From Hymenobacter sp. CRA2 (GTDB lineage Bacteria > Bacteroidota > Bacteroidia > Cytophagales > Hymenobacteraceae), in contig NZ_MVBC01000009.1 in the NCBI RefSeq assembly GCF_002007105.1, positions 124,001 to 188,000 on the forward strand: 64,000 bases of DNA, written 5' to 3'. This document shows, piece by piece, positions 58,279 to 64,000 of the stretch (its first letter is position 1; each line of letters starts with the position of its first letter). The translations under genes and the position numbers were made by a program. The notes beneath the pieces are model-generated. The model did not search any database and had not been told where the DNA came from. It saw only the letters and a list, made by a program, of their open reading frames with translations.

Positions 58279-59592
58279 TTAGGAGGCCAGCGCAATGTTT
58301 TGCGTCCGTCCTTTCAGCTTGCCCGTTTTCATCATCCCATCGTAGTGGCGCATGAGCAGATAGCTTTCAATCTGGTTCATGGTATCTAGTACCACACCCA
58401 CCATAATGATGAGCGATGTGCCACCATAGAAGGCTGAGAACGGACGAGTGACCCCAAATAACAATGCAATGGCCGGAAAGATTGCAATCAGGGCCAAAGC
58501 CACTGCTCCAGGCAAGGTAATGTGGGTCAGTACTTGGTCGATGTACTCGGAAGTAGCATCACCAGGCTTAACGCCCGGCACGAAGCCACCGCTGCGTTTC
58601 AGGTCATCAGCAATTTGCTTCGGGTTCACACTAATGGCGGTATAGAAGTACGTGAACAGAATGATCAGTACTGCAAACCCCACGTTGTGCTGCCACGAAG
58701 TGTAGTCCGAAAACTTTTGCCCGATGTAATTAGCCGTTTCGCTATCCTTCCATGCCGAGGCAGCAATGGCTGGCACGAACATCAGCGATTGGGCAAAAAT
58801 GATCGGCATTACGCCGGCTGCATTCACCTTTAGTGGGATGAACTGGCGCTGAGCGTTCAGCTGGCTTACGCCGCCCACTTGCTTAGCGTACTGCACCGGA
58901 ATCTGACGTACTGCCTGCGTGAGGATGATAACGCCCATTACGATGAAGAACAGCACTGCCAATTCGATGAGGAAAATCAACGAACCACGCATGCCTTTCG
59001 CCGCAGCCTCTTGAATGATTGCACCGGGGAAGCGGGAAACGATACCGATCATAATGATCATAGAAATACCGTTGCCGATGCCCTTATCGGTAATTTTCTC
59101 GCCCAGCCACATGCAAAACAGCGTGCCGGCCGTGAGAATAATCATCGTCGAAACCGTAAAGAATACGCCGGGATTAACTAGCGCATCTTGGTTCAGCGTA
59201 GCAATGAAGCCCACCGACTGCGCCATCACGATAGGAATGGTGAGCAGACGGGTGTACTGGTTGATCTTCTTACGCCCCGATTCCCCTTCTTTCTGCAGCT
59301 TCTGGAAGTACGGCACTGCGATGGTCAGCAGCTGCAGCACGATGGAAGCCGAGATGTAGGGCATGATGCCCAACGCGAAAATGGAAGCGTGGCTGAACGC
59401 GCCGCCAACTAGGGTGTCGAGGATGCCGAAAATCCCGCCCGACTTAGCGTCGAGACGGGACGGATCGACACCCGGCAGCACGACGTAAGAACCCAGCCGG
59501 TAAATGGCGATGAAAAAAAGCGTATTGAGAATCCGCGTACGCAGATCCTCAATCGCAAAAATGTTCTTAATCGTCGTGATAAACTTGTTCAT
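58279..59592 (-). CDS. secY: Preprotein translocase subunit SecY
   Basis: SecY is the membrane pore of the Sec translocase. The 437-residue protein has about ten hydrophobic helices, an N-terminal RTRILNTLFFIAIYRLGSYVVLPGVDPSRL, the plug region GGAFSHASIFALGIMPYISASIVLQLL, and cytosolic loops such as KEGESGRKKINQYTRLLTI and KRSGGFVPGVKPGDATSEYIDQVLTHI. It starts 17 bp after rplO, and map follows its stop by 3 bp. Its codons are less GC-rich than the ribosomal genes, as usual for membrane proteins. Confidence 0.98.
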   Translation of the reverse strand: MNKFITTIKNIFAIEDLRTRILNTLFFIAIYRLGSYVVLPGVDPSRLDAKSGGIFGILDTLVGGAFSHASIFALGIMPYISASIVLQLLTIAVPYFQKLQKEGESGRKKINQYTRLLTIPIVMAQSVGFIATLNQDALVNPGVFFTVSTMIILTAGTLFCMWLGEKITDKGIGNGISMIIMIGIVSRFPGAIIQEAAAKGMRGSLIFLIELAVLFFIVMGVIILTQAVRQIPVQYAKQVGGVSQLNAQRQFIPLKVNAAGVMPIIFAQSLMFVPAIAASAWKDSETANYIGQKFSDYTSWQHNVGFAVLIILFTYFYTAISVNPKQIADDLKRSGGFVPGVKPGDATSEYIDQVLTHITLPGAVALALIAIFPAIALLFGVTRPFSAFYGGTSLIIMVGVVLDTMNQIESYLLMRHYDGMMKTGKLKGRTQNIALAS

Positions 59593-59608
59593 CGCCGGCG
59601 TGCTTTGA

Positions 59609-60055
59609 CTACAGGGTCACTGCTTTGCCACCAGCCTTCTCAATGGCTTCGATAGCCGATTGCGAGAAAGCGTGGGCGTGTACTTCCACAGCGGCGGTCA
59701 GTTCGCCACGGCCGAGAACTTTGATCTTGGCGTTTTTCGACACCAGACCGTGCTGGATGAAGTAGGCTACATCCATCGTACCCGTAGCCGATTTCTCGTT
59801 CAGGGCTTGCAGTACGTCCAGGTTAATACCCTTGTACTCCACACGATTGATGTTTTTGAAGCCAAACTTCGGCACGCGGCGCTGCAGGGGCATCTGGCCA
59901 CCTTCAAAGCCGATTTTCTTGGAGTAACCCGAACGCGACTTCTGGCCTTTGTGGCCGCGCGTCGACGTACCGCCGCGGGTCGAGCCTTCACCACGACCCA
60001 GACGCTTGTTGGTGCGTACCGAGCCTTCAGCGGGCTTAAGATTGCTGAGATTCAT
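59609..60055 (-). CDS. rplO: 50S ribosomal protein L15
   Basis: The 148-residue protein has MNLSNLKPAEGSVRTNKRLGRGEGSTRGGTSTRGHKGQKSRSG and a C-terminal KIKVLGRGELTAAVEVHAHAFSQSAIEAIEKAGG. L15 organises 23S rRNA late in large-subunit assembly. It lies between rpmD and secY as expected. Confidence 0.98.
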   Translation of the reverse strand: MNLSNLKPAEGSVRTNKRLGRGEGSTRGGTSTRGHKGQKSRSGYSKKIGFEGGQMPLQRRVPKFGFKNINRVEYKGINLDVLQALNEKSATGTMDVAYFIQHGLVSKNAKIKVLGRGELTAAVEVHAHAFSQSAIEAIEKAGGKAVTL

Positions 60056-60068
60056 GATGAGCTGAGGT

Positions 60069-60248
60069 CTACAGTTCGGTTACTTCTACCAGGTGGCCAA
60101 CTTTGGCTACCATGCCGGCAATGGCAGGAGTGTTTTCCACTTCCTTCACCGCGCCGATTTTGTTCAGGCCCAGGGCCTGCATCGTGCGCTTCTGACGCTC
60201 GGGGCGGTCAATAACGCTACGAACTTGCTTGATTTGGATCCGTGCCAT
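60069..60248 (-). CDS. rpmD: 50S ribosomal protein L30
   Basis: The 59-residue protein reads MARIQIKQVRSVIDRPERQK and continues with MQALGLNKIGAVKEV to VGHLVEVTEL. It occupies the conserved slot between rpsE (6 bp upstream) and rplO (13 bp downstream). Confidence 0.96.
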   Translation of the reverse strand: MARIQIKQVRSVIDRPERQKRTMQALGLNKIGAVKEVENTPAIAGMVAKVGHLVEVTEL

Positions 60249-60254
60249 CGTCGC

Positions 60255-60773
60255 TTAGCCGTTAAATACTTTGGCGAGGGAGATGCCGCGCTGCTGTGCA
60301 ATCTGCATCGGGTCGCGCATCTTGTTCAGAGCGTCGAAGGTAGCCTTCACCACGTTGTGGGGGTTAGATGAACCTTTCGACTTGGCCAGTACGTCCTTGA
60401 TGCCGGCGCTTTCGAACACGGCACGCATGGCACCACCAGCAATTACGCCGGTACCAGCAGCAGCCGGCTGCACCAGCACGAAGCCACCCGAGTACTTGCC
60501 TTCCATCACGTGGGGAACGGTGTGCTTGTACAGCGGCACCTTCACCAAGTTCTTCTTGGCATCGTCAATGGCTTTGGCAATGGCGTCGGTTACTTCGTTG
60601 GCTTTGCCCAGGCCGTAGCCTACGGTGCCAGCGCCGTCACCTACTACTACAATGGCCGAGAAGCTGAAGCGACGACCACCTTTTACCACCTTCGCTACGC
60701 GGTTGATGGCAACTACTTTTTCCTTCAGGTCCGACTCCGTGGTCTTCGCCGTGGGTTTATTTTGCTCGCGCAT
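60255..60773 (-). CDS. rpsE: 30S ribosomal protein S5
   Basis: The 172-residue protein has the N-terminal double-stranded RNA-binding domain ([43 protein letters not shown]) and the C-terminal half with [38 protein letters not shown]5 is involved in translational fidelity and forms part of the mRNA entry site. Confidence 0.98.
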   Translation of the reverse strand: MREQNKPTAKTTESDLKEKVVAINRVAKVVKGGRRFSFSAIVVVGDGAGTVGYGLGKANEVTDAIAKAIDDAKKNLVKVPLYKHTVPHVMEGKYSGGFVLVQPAAAGTGVIAGGAMRAVFESAGIKDVLAKSKGSSNPHNVVKATFDALNKMRDPMQIAQQRGISLAKVFNG

Positions 60774-60776
60774 AGC

Positions 60777-61124
60777 TTAGAAATTCAGGCCGCCTTCGCG
60801 GGCACCTTCTGCCAATGATTTAACACGACCGTGGTAGAGGTAGCCCGAACGGTCGAATACTACCGTCGTGATACCAGCGGCCGTCGCACGCGAGGCCAGC
60901 TCTTTGCCTACTGCCGAAGCGGTAGCTACCGGCGAGTCGCCAGCCGTTACGTTCTTCGACGAAGCAGCTACCAGCGTGCGGCCGGCGGTGTCGTCGATGA
61001 TCTGGGCGTAGATGCCCTTGTTGCTGCGGAACACCGACAGGCGGGGGCGCTCAGCGGTACCCGACACTTTCGTGCGGATGTGGCGCTTGATCCGGAGTCT
61101 TCTCTCAGTTTTATTAAAAGCCAT
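60777..61124 (-). CDS. rplR: 50S ribosomal protein L18
   Basis: The 115-residue protein has [38 protein letters not shown] and a C-terminal [29 protein letters not shown]18 binds 5S rRNA together with L5. It follows rplF by 9 bp and precedes rpsE by 3 bp. Confidence 0.98.
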   Translation of the reverse strand: MAFNKTERRLRIKRHIRTKVSGTAERPRLSVFRSNKGIYAQIIDDTAGRTLVAASSKNVTAGDSPVATASAVGKELASRATAAGITTVVFDRSGYLYHGRVKSLAEGAREGGLNF

Positions 61125-61133
61125 GATGCTCGG

Positions 61134-61688
61134 TTATTTCGAGGCAGTCTTACCAGCCTTACGACGAATCTGCTCACCAACGAAGCGCACACCTTTGCCT
61201 TTGTAAGGCTCAACCTTGCGCAGCGAACGGATCTTAGCGGCTACCTGGCCGATGAGTTCCTTGTCGATGCTGGTCAGGGTGATGATCGGGTTCTTACCTT
61301 TTTCGGTAACGGCCGTAGCGGTTACTTCTTTCGGCAGCGCCAGGAAGATGTTGTGCGAGTAGCCCAGGGCCAGCTCCAGCGTCGAGCCGGTAGCAGTAGC
61401 CTTGAAACCTACGCCCACCAGTTCCAGCTGGTGCGTGTAGCCGGTGCTGACGCCGGTTACCATGTTGTTGAGCAGCGAACGGTAGAGGCCGTGCATGGCC
61501 TTGTGGCGCTTTTGCTCGGTAGGACGTTCTACGACTACGGTGTTGTCTTCGGAGCGTACCGTGATGTCGCGGTCGACAGCGGTTTTCAGTTCCCCTTTGG
61601 GGCCCTTAACCGTGATGGTGTTGTCGTTATCAACCGATACCTGCACGCCCGAGGGCAGGCTGATCGGGAGTTTACCAATGCGGGACAT
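61134..61688 (-). CDS. rplF: 50S ribosomal protein L6
   Basis: The 184-residue protein has the two duplicated L6 domains: MSRIGKLPISLPSGVQVSVDNDNTITVKGPKGEL and a second with GVGFKATATGSTLELALGYSH, and ends with EPYKGKGVRFVGEQIRRKAGKTA. L6 contacts the factor-binding centre. It follows rpsH by 29 bp. Confidence 0.98.
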   Translation of the reverse strand: MSRIGKLPISLPSGVQVSVDNDNTITVKGPKGELKTAVDRDITVRSEDNTVVVERPTEQKRHKAMHGLYRSLLNNMVTGVSTGYTHQLELVGVGFKATATGSTLELALGYSHNIFLALPKEVTATAVTEKGKNPIITLTSIDKELIGQVAAKIRSLRKVEPYKGKGVRFVGEQIRRKAGKTASK

Positions 61689-61717
61689 ATTGTCGGGAGT
61701 TTACTGCTGCGTTGAGC

Positions 61718-62116
61718 TTAGTACACGTAGCACAGCACCTCGCCGCCTACGTTCTGGGTGCGAGCTTCCTTCTCCGTCATTACCCCTTTCGAGGTCGACA
61801 GGATGGCAATGCCCAGACCGCTCAGCACGCGCGGCAGGTTTTCAACGTGGGCGTACGTACGCAGGCCCGGGGTGCTGATCCGCTGCAGCTTCTGGATGGC
61901 GGGCTTCTTGGTCACGGGGTGGTACTTCAGCGCGATTTTGATCGTGCCTTGTACTGCCGAGTCATCAAAACGGTAGCTCTGAATGTACCCTTTCTCGTAG
62001 AGTACTTTCGTGATTTCCTTTTTGATTTTGTTAGCCGGAATTTCTACTACCCGGTGGTTAGCCTTGATGGCGTTGCGCACCCGGGTCAGGTAGTCGGCAA
62101 TCGGATCTGTGTTCAT
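61718..62116 (-). CDS. rpsH: 30S ribosomal protein S8
   Basis: The 132-residue protein has MNTDPIADYLTRVRNAIKANHRVVEIPANKIKKEI, HPVTKKPAIQKLQRISTPGLRTYAHVENLPRVLSGLGIAILSTSKGVMTEKEAR and GGEVLCYVY. S8 binds the central domain of 16S rRNA and is the spc-operon repressor in E. coli. Here it is cut off from rpsN by an inserted lipoprotein gene and 288 bp of structured noncoding DNA, and it has its own -7 box (62156-62163). Confidence 0.98.
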   Translation of the reverse strand: MNTDPIADYLTRVRNAIKANHRVVEIPANKIKKEITKVLYEKGYIQSYRFDDSAVQGTIKIALKYHPVTKKPAIQKLQRISTPGLRTYAHVENLPRVLSGLGIAILSTSKGVMTEKEARTQNVGGEVLCYVY

Positions 62117-62155
62117 TTGGATGATTTGAAGGGCACCCCGTGGTTAAGGGAACCG

Positions 62156-62163
62156 CAAAGGTA
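62156..62163 (-). promoter_or_regulatory. -7 box TACCTTTG for rpsH
   Basis: A perfect TAnnTTTG element lies 39 bp upstream of the rpsH ATG and would give a leader of roughly 33 nt. A promoter at this internal operon position is unusual and fits the operon interruption. It also lies within the foot of a predicted extended stem. Confidence 0.6.
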
Positions 62164-62165
62164 GG

Positions 62166-62319
62166 AAAATTTCGCAGCCATAGTTTTCCTATGACGGCGA
62201 AATCCTCGGTTAAGACTACTTGACATCCACAGCGTTTCCGCCGCAGCCAATGGTTTCTTGTGGCAACCTGCCAAATGGTGTGTGGGGCGTCCCCCACTGC
62301 CCTAGAGCATTATGGGGTG
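62166..62319 (-). ncRNA. Candidate structured RNA or long leader upstream of rpsH
   Basis: Downstream of the -7 box at 62320-62327 the minus strand has several hairpins and no coding frame. They include GTGGGG/CCCCAC around 62282-62296, a GAAA-capped short stem near 62235, and a strong compound stem at 62169-62203 (ATTTCGC/GCGAAAT enclosing CATAG/CTATG), followed by TTTT, as in a terminator. In addition GCACCCC at the predicted 5' end is complementary to GGGGTGC at 62132-62138. This could be a small RNA of about 150 nt or a regulatory leader. It matches no RNA family I could recognise. Confidence 0.4.
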
Positions 62320-62327
62320 CAAAGATA
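62320..62327 (-). promoter_or_regulatory. -7 box TATCTTTG, internal to the spc operon gap
   Basis: A perfect TAnnTTTG element, with a TTG about 21 bp upstream that can serve as the -33 element, lies 204 bp before rpsH and beyond the lipoprotein stop. It would start the structured RNA. Confidence 0.55.
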
Positions 62328-62404
62328 CGTAAATGCTTAACACAAAAGCAATAGGCGCTTTTGGTTAATTAGTATACTGTTATGCCAATCCTAAACGTGT
62401 AGCA

Positions 62405-62845
62405 TCATCTCTGCTCAGCAGATACAATGGACAAGCTATAAACAGGAAGCTGTAGCGGCTCATGCCAGCCCGGGCACACTCGGTTGATAATTTCAGTGCT
62501 ATCCAGTGGCCGGTACTTGAACAGGATCCGGGCACCCTTCTTTAGCCCAAAGCTTGTATCGTTAACAGCAGCAATTGCATTACGGCCTACGATACTGTCG
62601 CCCTCACGAAAGTTTGCGTATTCGCGATGTTCTACATAGCCGTGTACTGGACGACCAATAGGGTGATTATTGCTGACCTCGATAATAAGCCCGTTTAAGC
62701 AAGTCCTTCCTATTACCTTACCTGAAGCCAGTGACGCATCTTGGCTACTAGTAACCGGTCCATTGGTAGAAGAGCAACCATAGCTCATCAGCCCTGTTAC
62801 CACTAGGCTTAAAGCGAAAGAAGTACGTGACACATCTAGATACAT
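62405..62845 (-). CDS. Hypothetical lipoprotein inserted in the spc operon
   Basis: The 146-residue protein has a signal sequence (SRTSFALSLVVTGLMSYGC, a weak lipobox) and a small beta-rich domain: GKVIGRTCLNGLIIEVSNN, YVEHREYANFREGDSIVG, KKGARILFKYRPLDSTEIINRVCPGWHEPL. Two later cysteines could pair. No family was recognised. It lies between rpsN and rpsH, where bacteria normally have nothing, is in the same orientation, and is AT-richer than the flanking ribosomal genes, so it is probably a later arrival. The rpsN terminator separates it from the upstream operon. Confidence 0.65.
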   Translation of the reverse strand: MYLDVSRTSFALSLVVTGLMSYGCSSTNGPVTSSQDASLASGKVIGRTCLNGLIIEVSNNHPIGRPVHGYVEHREYANFREGDSIVGRNAIAAVNDTSFGLKKGARILFKYRPLDSTEIINRVCPGWHEPLQLPVYSLSIVSAEQR

Positions 62846-62894
62846 TACTACAGCATTAGGAACGCGATTTGTCAGCAGTCTACAAAAGCAAACC

Positions 62895-62930
62895 GCTCAG
62901 CCAAAACTCCCAAGAGAGTTTCAGCTGAGC
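62895..62930 (-). terminator. Intrinsic terminator after rpsN
   Basis: The outer arms GCTCAGC (62895-62901) and GCTGAGC (62924-62930) and inner arms AAACTC (62904-62909) and GAGTTT (62916-62921) form one interrupted stem. On the minus strand it is followed by GGTTTGCTTTTG. It lies 30 bp past the rpsN stop and would end the rplX-rplE-rpsN transcript. Confidence 0.72.
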
Positions 62931-62960
62931 AGTTTTGCTTAGCGTTGCTGCGGTAGCGGA

Positions 62961-63230
62961 CTACCAGCTAGCTTTCGTTACGCCGGGAATTTTGCCGGCC
63001 GAAGCCATTTCCCGGAACGTTACGCGGCTGATACCAAACTTGCGCATGTAGCCACGCGGACGGCCGGTCAGTTTGCAGCGGTTGTGCAGACGTACGGGCG
63101 AAGCGTTGCGGGGCAGCTTGTCCAGACCTTCGAAGTCGCCAGCCTCTTTCAGAGCCTTGCGCTTCTCAGCGTAACGGGCAACCATCGCCACACGCTTCCG
63201 CTCTCTTGCTTTGATTGATTCCTTAGCCAT
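62961..63230 (-). CDS. rpsN: 30S ribosomal protein S14
   Basis: The 89-residue protein has [40 protein letters not shown] and [42 protein letters not shown]. It is the longer, zinc-free form (no CxxC pairs). It begins 2 bp after rplE, but its link to rpsH downstream is broken by a terminator and an inserted gene. Confidence 0.98.
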   Translation of the reverse strand: MAKESIKARERKRVAMVARYAEKRKALKEAGDFEGLDKLPRNASPVRLHNRCKLTGRPRGYMRKFGISRVTFREMASAGKIPGVTKASW

Positions 63231-63232
63231 GA

Positions 63233-63787
63233 TTAGCTGTTTTTCTTAGCGTTGGCAAACGGCATCCCGAAGGCGCGCAGCAGCTCGTAGCTCTGCTCGT
63301 CGTTTTCAGCCGTCGTCACGAAGGTGATATCCATACCGCCAATCTCCTTGATCTTGTCAATGGAGATTTCCGGGAAGATGATTTGCTCCTTGATGCCGAG
63401 CGTGTAGTTACCACGGCCGTCGAAGCCCTTGTCGCTGATACCTTTGAAGTCGCGTACGCGGGGCAGCGCGATGGTCAGCAGGCGGTCAAGGAATTCGTAC
63501 ATCTGGGTGCCACGCAGCGTTACGCGGGCGCCAATCGGCATGCCCTCGCGCAGCTTGAAGTTCGAAACCGAACGCTTGGCGATGGTCGGAACAGCTTTCT
63601 GACCGGTGATGGTCGTCAGCTCATCCACGCCGTTGTCAACGAGCTTCTTGTCGGCTACGGCCTTACCAATACCGCGGTTGATGCAGATTTTGGTAATGCG
63701 CGGCACCTGCATGGTGCTCTTGAACTGGAATTTCTCCTGCAGCTGCTGGCGAATCTCCTTATCGTAAATTTCTTTCAGTCGAGCCAT
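63233..63787 (-). CDS. rplE: 50S ribosomal protein L5
   Basis: The 184-residue protein has [70 protein letters not shown] and a C-terminal [29 protein letters not shown]5 binds 5S rRNA and contacts the P-site tRNA. It lies between rplX and rpsN as expected. Confidence 0.98.
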   Translation of the reverse strand: MARLKEIYDKEIRQQLQEKFQFKSTMQVPRITKICINRGIGKAVADKKLVDNGVDELTTITGQKAVPTIAKRSVSNFKLREGMPIGARVTLRGTQMYEFLDRLLTIALPRVRDFKGISDKGFDGRGNYTLGIKEQIIFPEISIDKIKEIGGMDITFVTTAENDEQSYELLRAFGMPFANAKKNS

Positions 63788-63801
63788 TGTCGGATACTTG
63801 G

Positions 63802-64000
63802 TTAGGCGTTAGCCGTGCTAACAAGTTTGACATTGCTGGCGTGGATCGGTGCCTCGATCTTCGAGATGCCGCCCTGGGGGTTCTTGGCGCTCGGCTTCGA
63901 GTGCTTCGTTACCAGGTTCAGGCCTTCGATGATGACGCGCTGGGTCTGGCGGTTCACCGATTTGATGACGCCAGTCTTGCCGCGCTCGTCACCGGCGATT
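63802..64000 (-). CDS. rplX: 50S ribosomal protein L24 (partial, 3' end)
   Basis: The frame enters from the right edge and stops with TAA at 63802-63804, leaving 65 residues: [20 protein letters not shown], then [25 protein letters not shown] and [14 protein letters not shown]. This is the KOW-type L24, an early assembly initiator of the large subunit. The N-terminus lies outside the window. Confidence 0.95.
   Translation of the reverse strand, partial: IAGDERGKTGVIKSVNRQTQRVIIEGLNLVTKHSKPSAKNPQGGISKIEAPIHASNVKLVSTANA

Noticed and set aside
62058-62297. 79-codon minus-strand frame upstream of rpsH
   Set aside because: It overlaps the start of rpsH in another frame and crosses strong hairpins; the composition is not protein-like.
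62166-62319. Structured stretch considered as SRP RNA or tmRNA
   Set aside because: The conserved GGAAGGxAGCAGCC-type SRP loop and the tmRNA tRNA-like ends are absent; it is listed only as a candidate RNA.

Overview
The window is a GC-rich chromosomal segment that reads as a Bacteroidota genome of the Cytophagales/Hymenobacter type. The grounds are four secreted proteins with type IX secretion (T9SS) C-terminal sorting domains, Bacteroidota -7 promoter boxes (TAnnTTTG) ahead of several genes, absence of Shine-Dalgarno sequences, and the style of the ribosomal proteins (zinc-free S14 and L36, long L17 tail). Genus level is inference. No tRNA, rRNA, CRISPR array, prophage or intact insertion sequence was seen.

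Layout. 1-8.7 kb: mixed housekeeping and stress genes (KGG stress protein, cyanophycinase, RidA, double TonB-domain protein, a diadenylate-cyclase-domain protein, metallo-hydrolase, hotdog protein, a small HEAGH protein, a secreted PPC-domain protein). 8.8-11.6 kb: an ECF sigma factor / anti-sigma / DUF4097-like operon. 11.7-14.7 kb: FkbM methyltransferase, lipoprotein, ALDH7-type dehydrogenase. 14.8-20.5 kb: a pectin pair (modular pectinesterase and family 1 pectate lyase), both T9SS cargo, with candidate LacI-type operators upstream. 20.5-31.1 kb: DegP protease, Hsp20, outer-membrane-like protein, M20 amidohydrolase, SPOR-like lipoprotein, deoC and secA, with two long palindromes in the gaps.

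31.3-36.1 kb: a glycan cluster of glycosyltransferase, UDP-galactopyranose mutase, GH1-like protein and RmlD-like reductase, with a terminator-like hairpin directly in front of the GH1 start. 36.3-41.7 kb: GNAT, dapF, DinB, methyltransferase, Ppx/GppA and Ldh-type oxidoreductase. 41.8-46.2 kb: a secreted alpha-amylase flanked by two L,D-transpeptidase paralogs. 46.2-52.1 kb: hscA, YdeI-like, anmK, DivIC/FtsB-like and a CARDB T9SS protein. 52.2-64 kb: eno and the spc/alpha ribosomal operon (rplX to rplQ, all on the minus strand).

The best candidates for something undescribed are (i) the interruption of the spc operon between rpsN and rpsH by an AT-richer lipoprotein gene plus a heavily structured, promoter-led noncoding stretch, (ii) the glycosyltransferase-Glf-GH1-RmlD cluster with its internal hairpin, (iii) a 49-bp perfect inverted repeat filling the deoC-secA gap, and (iv) a diadenylate cyclase-like protein with an altered RHR motif. 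No function could be assigned to about six small genes.
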